DNA of 64,000 nt. Origin: Bettongia penicillata ogilbyi (Eukaryota > Chordata > Mammalia > Diprotodontia > Potoroidae). Position numbers and translations under genes: made by a program. Shown here one piece after another: positions 33,546-44,471 of this stretch. Location: the NCBI GenBank assembly GCA_023548195.1, contig JAJHZJ010000252.1:6136242-6200241 (forward strand), read 5' to 3'. Positions within the stretch are counted from its first letter, which is position 1, and the number at the start of each line of letters is the position of its first letter. The notes under the pieces were generated by a model. The model did not search any database. It saw only the letters and a list, made by a program, of their open reading frames with translations, and was not told where the DNA came from.

Positions 33546-33837
33546 TACTACTTATAATTTCCTTATGAAGAATTGAATTTAAAAATAGTCCCAGAGTCAC
33601 TGGATAAAAAAAAAAAAAGCTTTTATTGCCCAGAACAAGATGAATGGAAACACTCTGGTGTTAGCTGCCCACAAAAGAATGTCCCCTGACTTCACAACCC
33701 CCTACACGGATATCTAAGACATGAGGATCTATGTCATTAAAAACATTCTACACACTACAGGTATTATATGACACTAGCCTAGTTGTTATGAGGTTATATG
33801 CTATTTCGCTGAACAAATACTTACACAATACAGTCAT

Positions 33838-34068
33838 AATAACTGGCATTTATATAGCACTTTAAGGTTCACAAAGCATTTTACATGTTTTCTTATTTAA
33901 GCCCCACAACCCTGTGAGGGGTATCATCATCCCCATTTTACAAATGAGGAAACTGAGGCTAAAAGAGATTAAGTCCCATGCCCAGTTCACACAGCTAGTA
34001 AGTATCTGAGACTCAATTGGAAGTCAGGTCTTCCTGACTACAAGTGTAGAGCTCTTTCCCATTGCACC
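33838..34068 (-). repeat. MIR/THER1 SINE, antisense
   Basis: 'tatagcactttaaggttcac', 'ccattttacaaatgaggaaa' and 'aggtcttcctgactacaagt' form a clear antisense copy. Confidence 0.88.
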
Positions 34069-34825
34069 TCAGTAGTTTTGTGTATGAGTAAAGGGGGTAA
34101 AGACCTTTTTCTTCTTCCACCTCTTACTTTGAGACTTAGAGAAATTGCCTTGCAATTGTTAATAAGACTCAGATGGGAACAATGACTGAAAAGATGTGCT
34201 TTGTTTCTTCAGTTGCAATAATTCTTTGCTTTGGGTTAAACCATTCCATGACTGGCTGTGTCCACCGGTAAGCTGTGAGGAGCACAATAACCAGTTCCTC
34301 CACACGTCTGACATGTCAGGGAGCCATGTGGGTTTAAGTCCTGGCATTCTGCCGGCTTCTCTACCAAGCCCAGATGTGTGAAGAAGTAGTATGAGTTTCT
34401 GCTCATGACTCCTTCCAGCTATAGTACAAACACTACACCAGAGGAGTTAACACTGACAATGTAGTTCAGCTGCTCATGACAGGGCGCTGCTTGCCTATTA
34501 CACAAGAAGTCACCACAATCTGTAGCCATTAGGTGTGAACATTTGTCCTTGTCAAAATACTCCACAAACCATCAAGAAGCTCAACTCAACTCAAAGGTAT
34601 CCCTTAATATGCCAAGAGAAGAAGCCCAAGCTACCTGTTTTCTTAACACTGGAAGCAATGTTAAAGCTAGGATTCCAAACACTTCCTATTGCTGCTTATG
34701 GTCAAATCATTCTTCTAGGAGAGGAGAAAGAAAAAGTCTAAAGCTATGGCTCTGAAGACCTACTCAATGAATGGGCGTTACCTTACCGTAAGTAAGTACC
34801 TGTATAGACCTTGACCTAAAGGTCC
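34069..34825. other. Unassigned sequence
   Basis: Overlapping frames of 61-70 codons on both strands (34,159-34,381; 34,535-34,755) show no domain or splice support. Confidence 0.5.
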
Positions 34826-35022
34826 CAGTGCAATCTGGGCTATTTCTAGTCATCCTGATGAATATCTGATCACTGGATCCAGATGACTCACTCAGGAGGA
34901 GAAAGTGAGGCCAAAGTGAGGCTGGAGACCTGCACAGCCCTCCCTCACTCAAAACAAAGTCAAGTGCAAGTCATGTCATCATGTCTCTGATGGCACGGTC
35001 TTCTTTGGCAACGAAGGACGAA
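34826..35022 (+). repeat. Composite SINE, 3' module
   Basis: 'tcctgatgaatatctgatca', 'gcacagccctccctcactca' and 'caacgaaggacgaacacaac' match the shared 3' module, with an internal duplication of 'aagtgaggc'. The tRNA head is missing. Confidence 0.88.
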
Positions 35023-35089
35023 CACAACAGCAAAGTAACCAACAAGGGCCACTACAGGCAGCTGGACACATCCCTCTATCTCTAGGGGC

Positions 35090-35215
35090 AGTTAGCTGAC
35101 CCAGAGGAAAGGACTGCTGGACCTGGAGCAGGGAAAACAAGTCCAGATCCAGATTCAAACAGTTACTACCTGACAGGACCCTGGACTAGTCATTTAACTG
35201 TCTCCTCTGCCCATC
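35090..35215 (+). repeat. Decayed tRNA-type SINE
   Basis: 'ggggcagttagctgacccag', then 'agattcaaacagttactacc' and 'aggaccctggactagtcatt' are SINE landmarks in order. Confidence 0.6.
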
Positions 35216-35234
35216 TTCTATACTGACAATGTAT

Positions 35235-35700
35235 TTTTGCTTATTGTTAAAGTGGTTTTGCTAATCTTAATGGAGAGATCTTTCCCACCCATTAATAGAC
35301 CCATGAGCCCTGCCTGAGTCACAGGGAAGCCTGAGTTACATGACTCTGAGTCCCATGGAGCCTGTGGTAGGAGGAGTTTGCTAAATGGGTGGAACAAGAA
35401 GAGGAAGAGCTAAAGCAAAGCTCAGAGGAAGTTAGCCATGAGAGCAGTCAGAGGTAGGAAGGATGCAGACAGCTGGCTAGCATAAGTGAAAAAGATTGTT
35501 TGTGATTTTGTTTAATGGAGTTGGTTTGTGGGAAATATAACAGAGGGAAGGCTTGGGGATGGTGTTGTCCTCTGCATTATTATTGTGTATCGATTTTTGT
35601 TGCTATGATGGATTTGGCTTCCTGGTGTCTGAATAAATGTTCTGGTTCTATCTTCCATGGGGAAAGTCTGGTATTTCATGATTCAGAATTGTATCAGGAT
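35235..35700 (+). mobile_element. LTR-like repeat (probable solo LTR)
   Basis: The sequence 'gcctgagttacatgactctg' to 'gttctggttctatcttcc' matches a repeat I associate with marsupial LTRs. It carries a TATA-like 'aatataa' at 35,534-35,540 and an AATAAA at 35,632-35,637, about 100 bases apart, as in an LTR. The ends are not sharply defined and no internal retroviral sequence is seen alongside it. Confidence 0.5.
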
Positions 35701-35784
35701 GTTCATGAATGCCGCAGGCGCTGTGAATATCATACTGGTGCTACATCTTCTAGGGTTCTTGTTATTAATATTAATTAATAACAT

Positions 35785-36098
35785 TAATATTATTGAGATA
35801 ATATTTGTAAAGTTCTTTGCAAACCTTAAAGCACCAATTAATGCTGGCTAATTGGATAGCTAAGTGATGCAGTGGATGCAATACTAGGCCTGGAGTTGGG
35901 AAGATCTGAGTTCTCAGATACTTACTAGCTTTGTATCCTGAGCAAGTCACTTAAACTCTGTTTACCTCAGTAATCTCACCTACTAAATGTGGATAATAAT
36001 AACACCTACCTCACAGGATTGTTGTGAAGATCAAATGAATTAATAATTATAAAGTGCTTAGCACTGTAAGTACTATATAAACGTTAGAAATTTGTTTT
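35785..36098 (+). repeat. MIR tail followed by THER1-type SINE
   Basis: A MIR-like tail ('gtaaagttctttgcaaacct') is followed from about 35,853 by a tRNA-like head ('gctaagtgatgcagtggatg'), a core and 'gattgttgtgaagatcaaat' with 'aaagtgcttagcactgtaag'. Confidence 0.8.
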
Positions 36099-36480
36099 TA
36101 GTTATTATTAGACAACATAAGAACCCCAAGTCCGTGACACCAGCTCAAAATACCAGGAACAACCTGAAATATTGGTTTTGAAACTTGTGCCATAGAGACA
36201 GAGAATTGCATTTACCAAAAATATTCTGTTTTTCTGTCTTATTGAAAAAGGATGCCATTCACTGGGGATCCCAAATATTGTCTTTCTTTTCAAAGCCCTT
36301 TATAAATTTAGTGTTAACACCCCTAAATGTAGCAAAGAGACACTTGGGATTTTTGTCAACATTAGGTAGAAACAAGTTCAGTTCATAAAATACTGTTTGG
36401 AGATGATTAATAATTTCTTTTAAGTCTTCCCACATATGAGTGAAAAAAAGACTGAACTCAAGGCTATTATGACACAAAAC
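36099..36480 (-). other. Unassigned stretch with two overlapping minus-strand frames
   Basis: Minus frames 36,477-36,259 (72 codons) and 36,293-36,108 (61 codons) overlap in different phases, as if one reading frame had been shifted. I recognise no family. A broken transposon or ERV coding piece and pure chance are both possible. Confidence 0.3.
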
Positions 36481-37179
36481 AGTGAAATATATTTTTACAG
36501 CAGCACTACAAGCATAAGACGTGGGAGATCAATGCAGCAGGCCCAGGGTTGCACCCTCTGGATCTCTGTTTTCCCTGCAGAGTAAGTATCAGGAGAAGAA
36601 TATAGGAAAGATCTCAAGAATCAGGGGTCCACTGGAGCCCCCATGCTGACTCATCTAGTTCAAGGAGGTAGATAATATTTTCAATTGAGCTATCTTCTGG
36701 GGCTCCATGCTTCAGATGGAATCAAGAATTTCAGAGCTAGGAAGCTGAAAATTTGGTTGAACTGAATATATGAAGCAAACCCAAGATGAGAGCTCCAGTA
36801 CCAAGCACCTGTCCAATTCTTCATATTGAGAAATTGAACAAAACTAGACTATGAGAAAAACACCTCCTTTCACATGTATGCAATGTTGTTAGCTATTTCC
36901 CATGTCCCAGTTGTCTTTTGATAAAACAGCAAAAATAGAATACATGCAAAATTATGCCTTATTAAGCATATTTTAAAGCAGAAAGAAAAAATGGTGACCA
37001 TCATTCCTACTTGGCTCTATTCAAGTATGGAGGTGAGAACAAAGCCCCATCATGGGGAGAGAGAAATCAAGCTTTTATTTCCCCACTGAGGTCAAGAGCC
37101 TGAGTTCTGGAACCCATGGTCATGGTCCTATATTACTTCTATATATGGTGGTCCTTTGTCCTGTTTATTTGCTGTTCAG
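36481..37179. other. Unassigned sequence
   Basis: No gene or repeat family is recognised. Confidence 0.5.
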
Positions 37180-37230
37180 GAGAGAGAAAAAGAGAGAGAG
37201 AGAGAGAGAGACAGAGAGAGAGAGAGAGAC

Positions 37231-37261
<31 letters not shown>

Positions 37262-37291
37262 CAGACAGAGAGACAGAGAGACAGAGAGAGA
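37180..37291 (+). repeat. (GA)n / GACA microsatellite
   Basis: About 110 bases of GA dinucleotides with regular 'gagaca' interruptions. The Arg/Glu-rich and Ser/Leu-rich frames through it are artefacts. Confidence 0.95.
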
Positions 37292-38750
37292 ACTCTAAGG
37301 TCCTCACCATTAGAAGCCAAAGCAGGCTGTTAACACAAGCCCATGTTCTTCGTATTTTTTTTCCCTTTTCTATTTTAAATGAAGGAGTTTGGAGATGGCT
37401 ATGACCTTGTAAGCTTCTAGAAATTCTAGAGCTAGTCACCAGAGTTTTGGGAGGGGTGATGATTAATTTTTGAGAATTTTCTAGAAACTAGACAGTGAAG
37501 GATGAAGTCCAGAGAGACCTGCATCACCTAGTCCAGGAATAGGAGAGATGCAAATTCATCCATTCATAGGCCATGCTGCACTTAGAGGTAAATGTGAGTG
37601 GGGGGAGAGGGTCAATGCTCTGTAAAAACTACATTAAATCCGGCCTATGCTCCTCAAGCACCAAAGTGGTATTGGGAAAAAGAGCACCCTCCCTTTCCCT
37701 GTGTTAAGGGAAAATGTTTCTATTTCTGTTCTTGTTATATTTTCAAAGTAATTACCCCTTTGCAAAAACTATTTTTAAAAAGTGGATGGCCTATTTATTA
37801 TCTGAGACTGACAAGATCTGTCAGTTAGAATATGACTATGGAAATTTGGTCTGGTACCAGAGGGGCCAAAATGAGTCTCCCTGATCCATCATCTCTGACT
37901 CCACAAATGTCTATTTTACCTTCCACAGATTAGTTGTGAGCCATGATGAGAGTGTCGGGAGCAATTTAAGAAATGTTTCCTGACACCCCTCGCTCCATCA
38001 ATTGTGCCATTAGTAAAGCAGAGAGAGAAGCAAAGGAAGCAAGGAATGAAAGAAATCCTCAAAACCACCCAGAGGAAGCATTTATTTGAAGACAAACTGG
38101 AGGTCAGATATCATTATAATCCTAAACCTACCTTTTATTGTGTAAATAATGAGTACTTTCCTATAGGAAAATGTGGCGATGAGGCTCTAGTCTTCATGTG
38201 CAGGAGCTGGTAAATAAATTCAGGCTCTTTTAAGTATACAAATAGAAGACAGTGACTGTACCCAACCTACTTTACCCAAGGGCTGGTTTTATTAATACTT
38301 TATTTTCAGCTAACTTTGATTATTCATGTTAATCGAAATGAAGGTTACAGTAAGTAAAAAACATAAAATCCTGGTTCCAGAATAACACTAGGGTCCTTCA
38401 ACATTCCCTCTGGCAGGTTAACAACTGTGTCAGTCTTCCTCCTGACACAAAGCATACTTTGGGAATCTCTCACTTGTGAGGCTCTCTGCCCCCACTCAGA
38501 TGAAAGCTGGGAAATTCAGTCATCAGGCACTGTCCTAAGGAGAACCACTAGTTTCCCTATCGGCCCTTAAGCTTACAAGCCTTCAAAACCTAGAACAGTT
38601 TTATTTACACAGTAAAATACACAAAAAAGGAATTCCATCCAGTCCCTAGAGATTAAAGCCATCATCTTCCGTTAGTTTACCCTCTCCCCAGGGACCTAAT
38701 GGGTCCTTCTGGTATAAAGTATTGCCTATGGAGTTCCCACAACACATACA
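37292..38750. other. Unassigned sequence
   Basis: About 1.4 kb with no repeat I can name. A 69-codon plus frame (38,004-38,213) ends just before 'aataaattc', but has no start or splice context and no recognised domain. Confidence 0.45.
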
Positions 38751-38965
38751 GTGTCACAAAAGTCTTAGTGCAGTTTTGAGTTTTAAAAACTTCAGAAGTA
38801 CAAAAGCTGCAGATTTTTAAAAAATCATCTGAAAATTTCACTCTTTATTTGAATGATCTTAAGGCTAGGATTACAAAAGCAAGCCCTTCAGTCACTGAGC
38901 AGCAGCTGATGAAAGTTTTCATCAAGTTCGAAAATTGCCTAGAGCAATGTATTACTATTAATTAC
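38751..38965 (+). pseudogene. Internally deleted Tc1/mariner transposon: terminus plus transposase C-terminus
   Basis: A mariner-style end 'acagtgtcacaaaagtctta' with 'gtgcagttttgag' opens at 38,749-38,783. About 80 bases downstream, reading from about 38,847 to 38,951, an open frame gives a peptide containing NDLKARI, then TEQQLMKVF and FENCLEQCI. This matches the layout of the C-terminal end of Tc1/mariner/IS630-type transposases. The catalytic DDE/D region is absent, so it cannot be active. I recognise the pattern rather than a named family. Confidence 0.5.
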
Positions 38966-39003
38966 TATTAATTAATTACTATTATTAATTAATTGCTATT
39001 AAT
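38946..39003 (+). repeat. AT-rich low-complexity (attaatt)n
   Basis: Irregular 'attactattaatt' units in direct repetition. Confidence 0.85.
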
Positions 39004-39076
39004 CTAGAGGTTATTTTTAACAAGAATGTTTTAATAATTGAAATAATTTTTTGTAGCTCTGTAGCAGTTCTGAGTT

Positions 39077-39325
39077 TGAGGCAGCTAGTGGTTCAGAGAG
39101 GTAGAGATCTGGGCCAGGTGTCAGAAAGAACTGAGTTCAAATTGGCTTCAGATGCTTTTTAGTCCTGTGATCCTGGGCACATCATTTAACCTGTCTGCCT
39201 TAATCCACTGGAGAAGGAAATGGCAAAACACTTCAGCATCTTTGCCAAGAAAACCCCATGGCCAGTATGGTTCTACTATGGTCCACAGAGTTATGAAGAA
39301 CTGGACACAACTGAACCACAAGGGG
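39077..39325 (+). repeat. MAR1-type SINE
   Basis: The head 'gaggcagctagtggttcaga' leads to 'gtgatcctgggcacatcatt', 'ctggagaaggaaatggcaaa' and 'tctttgccaagaaaacccca'. Confidence 0.88.
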
Positions 39326-39689
39326 TTATAAGTCGGAAGTTACTGAAGCTCAAAATTAAACTAAAATTTCTGGACAACCTGCAGTGCTCGCTCTCAAGTT
39401 AGCCCTTACAAGGGGGACAAACCGATGACTGGATTCTCCATGTAGGTTCCCTCTTCCACTTCACTACTGTTTTATTTTTATTTCTCTGCAATCCCTCCCT
39501 GGTTCTCCTCCTTCTCTATACATTCAGTCCACATTACTGCCCTTTAGTGGCAGCACCATATACTCTGTAGCCTCACTAGGTGCTCGGCTACCACTTGGTG
39601 TTTGTGCCCCATAGCTCCTCTGTAAACGAGCTCTTCTAAGGCATGGCTTCCTCGGTCTGACATGTGTCCTGGATTCTTTTTACACCTGT
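39326..39689. other. Unassigned sequence
   Basis: No gene or repeat family is recognised. Confidence 0.5.
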
Positions 39690-39820
39690 CAGTCAATCAA
39701 GCAAAAAAGCACTGAAGTACCAACTGTGTGCTCCAGGCACTGTGCTGGCACTGGTGAATGAAGTATAAAGAATAAAGCAATTCCTGCTTTCTTAAGTAGG
39801 AGACAGAATGAGTAAGTACA
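39690..39820 (-). repeat. L2 LINE 3' end, antisense
   Basis: 'tgtgtgctccaggcactgtg' and 'aattcctgctttcttaagta' resemble the complement of the L2 terminus. Confidence 0.6.
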
Positions 39821-39831
39821 AAGTAGGAAGG

Positions 39832-40082
39832 AAAACAAGCATTTATTAATTGCCTGTTATGTGCCAGGAAACACAGAGTTTTACAAATATCACATTTGAT
39901 CCTCATACTAGTACTGGGAAAGAGATGCTACTATTATCCCCATTTTATAGCTGGGGAAACTGAGGCAAATAGAGGTCAAATGACTTGCCCAGGGTTACAA
40001 AGATAGTAAGAATCTGAGGCTAGATTTGAACTCAGGTTTTCCTAGCTCTGAACCCAGCCTCTATTCACTTGACCATCTAGCT
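39832..40082 (-). repeat. MIR/THER1 SINE, antisense
   Basis: 'cctgttatgtgccaggaaac', 'tatccccattttatagctgg' and 'atgacttgcccagggttaca' show an antisense copy. The hAT element at 40,083 is inserted at its tRNA-head end. Confidence 0.88.
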
Positions 40083-40253
40083 CAGGGATGGGAAACTTTA
40101 AGGTCACTTGTGGGCTTCTAGGTCCTCAGGTGTTGCCTTTTGACTGAATTCAAACTTCACAAAACAAATCCCCTTTGTTCTGTAACATTTGGACTCTGTC
40201 AAAAGGACTTAGAAAGTCACCTGTGACCTTAAGGCTACAGGTTCCCACCTCTG
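40083..40253. mobile_element. hAT-family MITE with perfect 8-bp TSD
   Basis: The ends are inverted repeats: left 'cagggatgggaaac', then 'tttaaggtcac'; right 'gtgaccttaagg' to 'gttcccacctctg'. The 8-bp duplication 'atctagct' flanks it at 40,075-40,082 and 40,254-40,261, the hAT hallmark. At 171 bp it carries no transposase. A relative lies at 53,694-53,861. Confidence 0.92.
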
Positions 40254-40261
40254 ATCTAGCT

Positions 40262-40860
40262 AATAAAATTATAAGGTAATTTGGGAAGGGAGTCACTAAC
40301 CTTTGGGGGACTCAGAAAAAGCTTCATTTGGAAAATGGTGTTTGAGCTATACCTTAAAGAAAGGAACTCTGTGAGGAAGAAGGGCAGTCCTGGAATGCGA
40401 GATGGGTAATGCCAAAGCAGGACGAAGAGGCGATGAGCACTAGGGTTCCGATGACAGGCACACGGAAGGTCCGTATGCCAGGCTCCCAGCATGTGAAAAA
40501 TCATGCCCAATGAGGCTGGAAAGCCAGATTGGGACAGGTTGTGGAAAGAGCCAAAAAAAAAAAGACAACAGAGTAGACCTAGTAAAGGACATAGAGTTGA
40601 CAACCAGACTTGACATAGTAAAGGAATTCCATGGTCTGATCTGCATGTAAAGAAAATGACAGGCAGCAGCTTGGATGGAGGGGAGGGGTGAGGGACTGGA
40701 GGCAAGGAGGCCAATGAGAAGGCTGTTGCAATACTCAAGAGGAGGTAATAAGGGTGTGAACTAAGGTGGTAGCTTTGTGAGTGGAGAGAAAGGGTCATGT
40801 TCGGGAGAAATGCTGAGACTTGAGAATTGATGTGAGTACATGAGGTAAGAGATGTCCTCT
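40262..40860 (-). repeat. L2 LINE, antisense, diverged
   Basis: 'ccagcatgtgaaaaatcatg', 'ggaggccaatgagaaggctg', 'ttgcaatactcaagaggagg' and 'agctttgtgagtggagagaa' are complementary to L2. The 180-codon minus frame over it (40,798-40,256) is a mutated L2 reading and not a gene. Confidence 0.7.
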
Positions 40861-41739
40861 CCTACCAATTGGTGCTAGTTATTCTCCAGGATCTAGCTCC
40901 TGAGTAGCAGGCCCAAGAACCAATTACACTAGGGTCTGAGGGAGGGTTAAAGTTCCTCCATAGTCCCCAGGGCAACAGATTTGCCATTAGTAGGTACCTC
41001 AGCCTTACCCTCCACACAAAATCTCCTCAGATGGGTATGATCTATTGCATGGCTCAAATCAGTCTCCATAATCCACTCTAGATTCTCTAGGGTGACTCAA
41101 GGGGAATCGGTAGGTTCCCTCACTGGAATGGGAAGGAGTATGCTTTCCACTCACATTAGCACACCTCAAATGCATCTTAAGATTTAGAGATAAATGTCTA
41201 GTCCTACCACATGTCATTCCACCTTTCCAGTTATATCCTGGGAGCATAGGGCAGCAAATTCTGCTTCCTGAAAGATTGCCCAAAGAAATGACATTGGTTT
41301 TCCAAGTATCAAGGGAGACAGATGTAGATTCTTTTTTAGTCTTGTTGCAAAATTCAATTTGAAGTAGGCTGGTAATATGATAAATTTGAATTTCTCAGAT
41401 TTACCAACAGGGAAAGGTGCTCAGAAAAACTTTGTGGGGAAGGGAACTGAGTGGGGAAGAGGAAGGATGGGACAATGTAGAAGGAAATTATTTTATAATA
41501 CATTGTAGATCATGTAAAATGAGTAACCATCCTTCAGCTAACATAAGAGTTGACTCAACTTGTACTTTACAGTGAAGAATATAGAATATGTTTATATTGT
41601 GAAAAATGAATCACCCTGACCTAAATATAAAGATTGACTATAAAAAAAAATTATAATAGAAAGAGGTACTGCACATAACTATGCTAAGGGGAGACAAACA
41701 AGAACCAGAAAAAAATTAATTAATTCATTAATTAAATAA
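40861..41739. other. Unassigned sequence
   Basis: The first 450 bases are moderately GC-balanced and could be an old LTR. No diagnostic ends are seen. The rest is AT-rich. Confidence 0.45.
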
Positions 41740-41865
41740 GATAAAAGATGATTTTGATTACACAAAGTTAAAAAGATTTTGCATGAAATAAATCAATATT
41801 ATTAAAGAGAAGTTGTAGAGTGGAAAAAAATCATGGAAGAAGCTACTGAATCTTTGATATCTAAA
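41740..41865 (+). repeat. L1 LINE ORF2 fragment
   Basis: 'aaaagatgattttgattaca' followed by 'caaagttaaaaagattttgc' is the familiar late-ORF2 segment of mammalian L1, in sense. Confidence 0.7.
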
Positions 41866-42399
41866 AATCATTTAGGTTGGTTTTGCCCACCACTGTTTAT
41901 TTCTCCTTTATGAGGCTATCTGCTCATAACCTCCCATCATATTCCTTCATTAGATTTTTACAAACAAATTTATTATATTCTATCTTAGTGTTAGCTTTTG
42001 CAGCTGTCTCTCTCTGCTCAGCAAATAAGTCAAATACTTGTTGGCTAAGGCACTTTCTGGGCTCTACTGATCTCATTATAGCATTAGTTTAAATTAGTGA
42101 TTAAATTATTATTATAATAGGTTTATATATCACTTCTGTTGTCCATTTTCCATTTTTTATTTTCAGTAGACTGTTTAAATAATTCAATTAAATCTGCGTA
42201 ATTTCCTAATTAAGAACTATTCTGTTTTCTTGATTAGTAAAATTTCTGATTTTAGCTCTGATAAATCAATGATCTGTGAACAGCTGAGGAATAAGTTTTT
42301 AAATTCCATTAATTATACTGTATAATATATGCATATTTTATTATACTCTGTTAACATGTTATATTTATCATGATTATAAATATTACCTTTATAGTTCAA
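41866..42399. other. Unassigned AT-rich sequence
   Basis: AT-rich throughout. No gene or repeat family is recognised. Confidence 0.5.
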
Positions 42400-42522
42400 A
42401 TCGGCATCTACTGCTCCTCCCAGATACTGTTCCCTGTTTCCCCTCCTACTCATCTGACTGCTCTTTTTGTCTCCTTTCCAAGATCTTCATCCCTGTCTTT
42501 GACTATCCCCACTTACGAGAAG
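42400..42522 (+). repeat. L2 LINE fragment
   Basis: 'ctactcatctgactgctctt' and 'tccaagatcttcatccctgt' match mid-to-late L2 ORF2. It is interrupted by the MAR1 at 42,523 and continues at 42,740. Confidence 0.65.
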
Positions 42523-42735
42523 GCAGCTAGATGGCAGGGTGCATACAGGTCTGAAGTTAGGAAGACCTGAGTTCAAATTCGACCTCAGAGACTTAGCTGT
42601 GCGACCTGGGCATGTCATTTAACTCTGTCTCAGTGTTGTCATCTGTAAATGAGCTGGAGAAGGAAATAGCAAACCATCCAGTATCTTTACCAAGAAAACC
42701 CCAAATGGGCTCAGTAAGCAACAAGAAAGCTATCT
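42523..42735 (+). repeat. MAR1-type SINE inside L2
   Basis: 'gcagctagatggcagggtgc', 'tgagttcaaattcgacctca' and 'tctttaccaagaaaacccca' make a sense copy missing parts of the head and core. Confidence 0.9.
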
Positions 42736-42739
42736 CTAT

Positions 42740-44015
42740 GCTAAATCTTATCAATTTCTTCAGTTCCACCACCATCACATCTCTCACCTTGGCACATCTG
42801 TCACCTTCCATCCGCTGACTTGGCCCTGACTGTCATTGAGATCCATGTCACCTTCTGTCCAAATTATTGGTCTCCCTGCATCCAGTCTCATTTTTTTTAA
42901 TCTGTCATCCATCCACACAACTACTAAAGTGATTTTCTTAAAGCCCAGATAAGTCTCTATCATTCCTCTTCTCAACACTCTTCCGGGGCTTCCTCTTGCT
43001 TGTAGGATGCAATACAAACTCTTCTGCCTGACAGTTAACACCCTTCACAATGTGGTTCCAGGTTAGAAACCTGGCACACTATTCTCCTTCATACATTTAA
43101 TGCTTCAGCCAAACTGGAGCTCTGCCGTTCCTCATTCCCAATATTTTATCTCCTGTTGGTGTGCTCTTGCAAAAGTTGTCTCCTCATGCGTAGAACATGC
43201 TTCCTCCTCAATTGCACCTCTTAGAAGTCCTACATTTCTTTCAAGTTTAATTTGGGTACCACATCCTACTCTAAGCCTATTCTGATTGTGAGCGTATCTC
43301 CACCCCCTGGCATGCCTAAAAAATTAATTTCTAAGTTTGTAAACATTTTTATTTACTTTTTCACCTTTCACCTTTTTTTACTTTTAAATTTATTTTATTT
43401 ATTCACCTTTCTGGTCTTCTTATACCTTATTACTCTTCCAACTCGGACCTTCTTTCTGTTCCTGGAACAAGACAATTCATTCACTGGCTGTCTGGCACAC
43501 TTGTAATTCTCTCTTTTCTCACTTCTGCCCCCTGGCATCCCTGGCTTCCTTCAAGTTGTAACTAAAATCTCACCTGCAGGAAGCCTCCCTTTAATGCCTC
43601 CCCTTCATGCTAGTGTCTTATCTCTGTGATTACGGCTAATAGATTCCCTATGTATCTTCTTTGTACACAGTTACTTACAGGTTGCCTTCCCCCACCAGAC
43701 TGTGATCTCCTTGAGGGCAGGGTGCTTTATCTTTGTATCCCCAGCACTCAGTGTAGGGTCTGGAACAGAGCAGGTGCTTACAGATACAAAGCTTTTTCCC
43801 TTGACTTGCCATATCTTATCTATATACTGGTTTTCTCCTCTCCTTAGGTTAGACTGGATTACATTAGAATGGAGTAGAATGGAAATTTCTTTTAGATTAG
43901 ATTATTATGTAAACTCATGGAGGGCAGGGACTATTTTTTGTTTTAATTTTGATCTCTATACCCTAGTATGTAGTGCTGAGTCTGCCACACAACAGGTGCT
44001 TCATAAATGATTGGT
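42740..44015 (+). repeat. L2 LINE copies, late ORF2 to 3' end
   Basis: Two overlapping L2 3' regions lie in tandem: 42,740-43,310 (ends 'gcctattctgattgtga') and 43,390-44,015 ('tcctggaacaagacaattca', 'gtgatctccttgagggcagg', 'tctggaacagagcaggtgct'). A third 3' end occurs at 43,905-44,015 ('catggagggcagggactatt'). Frames here are fossil L2 pieces. Confidence 0.8.
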
Positions 44016-44054
44016 AAATGAATAAATGAATGAATCTCTTACCCTTTTCTCTCC

Positions 44055-44260
44055 TCCAGACACCAAAGTAGCCAACACTGGAAAAGAACCTTAAGCTTGT
44101 CTAATTCAACCCCCTCGTTTGAAAGGTGAGGAAACTGAGTTACATGTACAATGTTACATAGGAAGAGGGAGGCAGAATCAAAACTAGAACTCAGGACTCG
44201 TAACTTCCAACTAAGCGTACCTTCTACTACATGAGGTTTCCTGTCTTCCAACTGCTTTCT
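44055..44260 (-). repeat. MIR/L3-like repeat, antisense
   Basis: 'gtctaattcaaccccctcgt', 'ggtgaggaaactgagttaca' and 'actagaactcaggactcgt' are in antisense order. Confidence 0.65.
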
Positions 44261-44471
44261 GAATAACTAGCTCCATCAAAATCAAAAACCATTGCAACCT
44301 CAAAATGCCTCAAACTTAAAATACCTTTTATAGAGGACTAGACTTTGCCATCTCTTCTAAAAAAATGGCGAAGCTCCCAAATATTAGTTAGTGGGGTTTT
44401 TTTTAACTCCTTCTTCCTGACACCTAAAATTAATCAGTTAATGTTGATGGGCGAGGCGAGTTTGGGTAGAA

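Noticed and set aside
37052..37439. Arg/Glu-rich and Ser/Leu-rich frames
   Set aside because: Translation of the GA/GACA microsatellite in several phases.
40256..40798. 180-codon minus frame
   Set aside because: It lies within a diverged antisense L2 copy and shows no residues of an intact reverse transcriptase.
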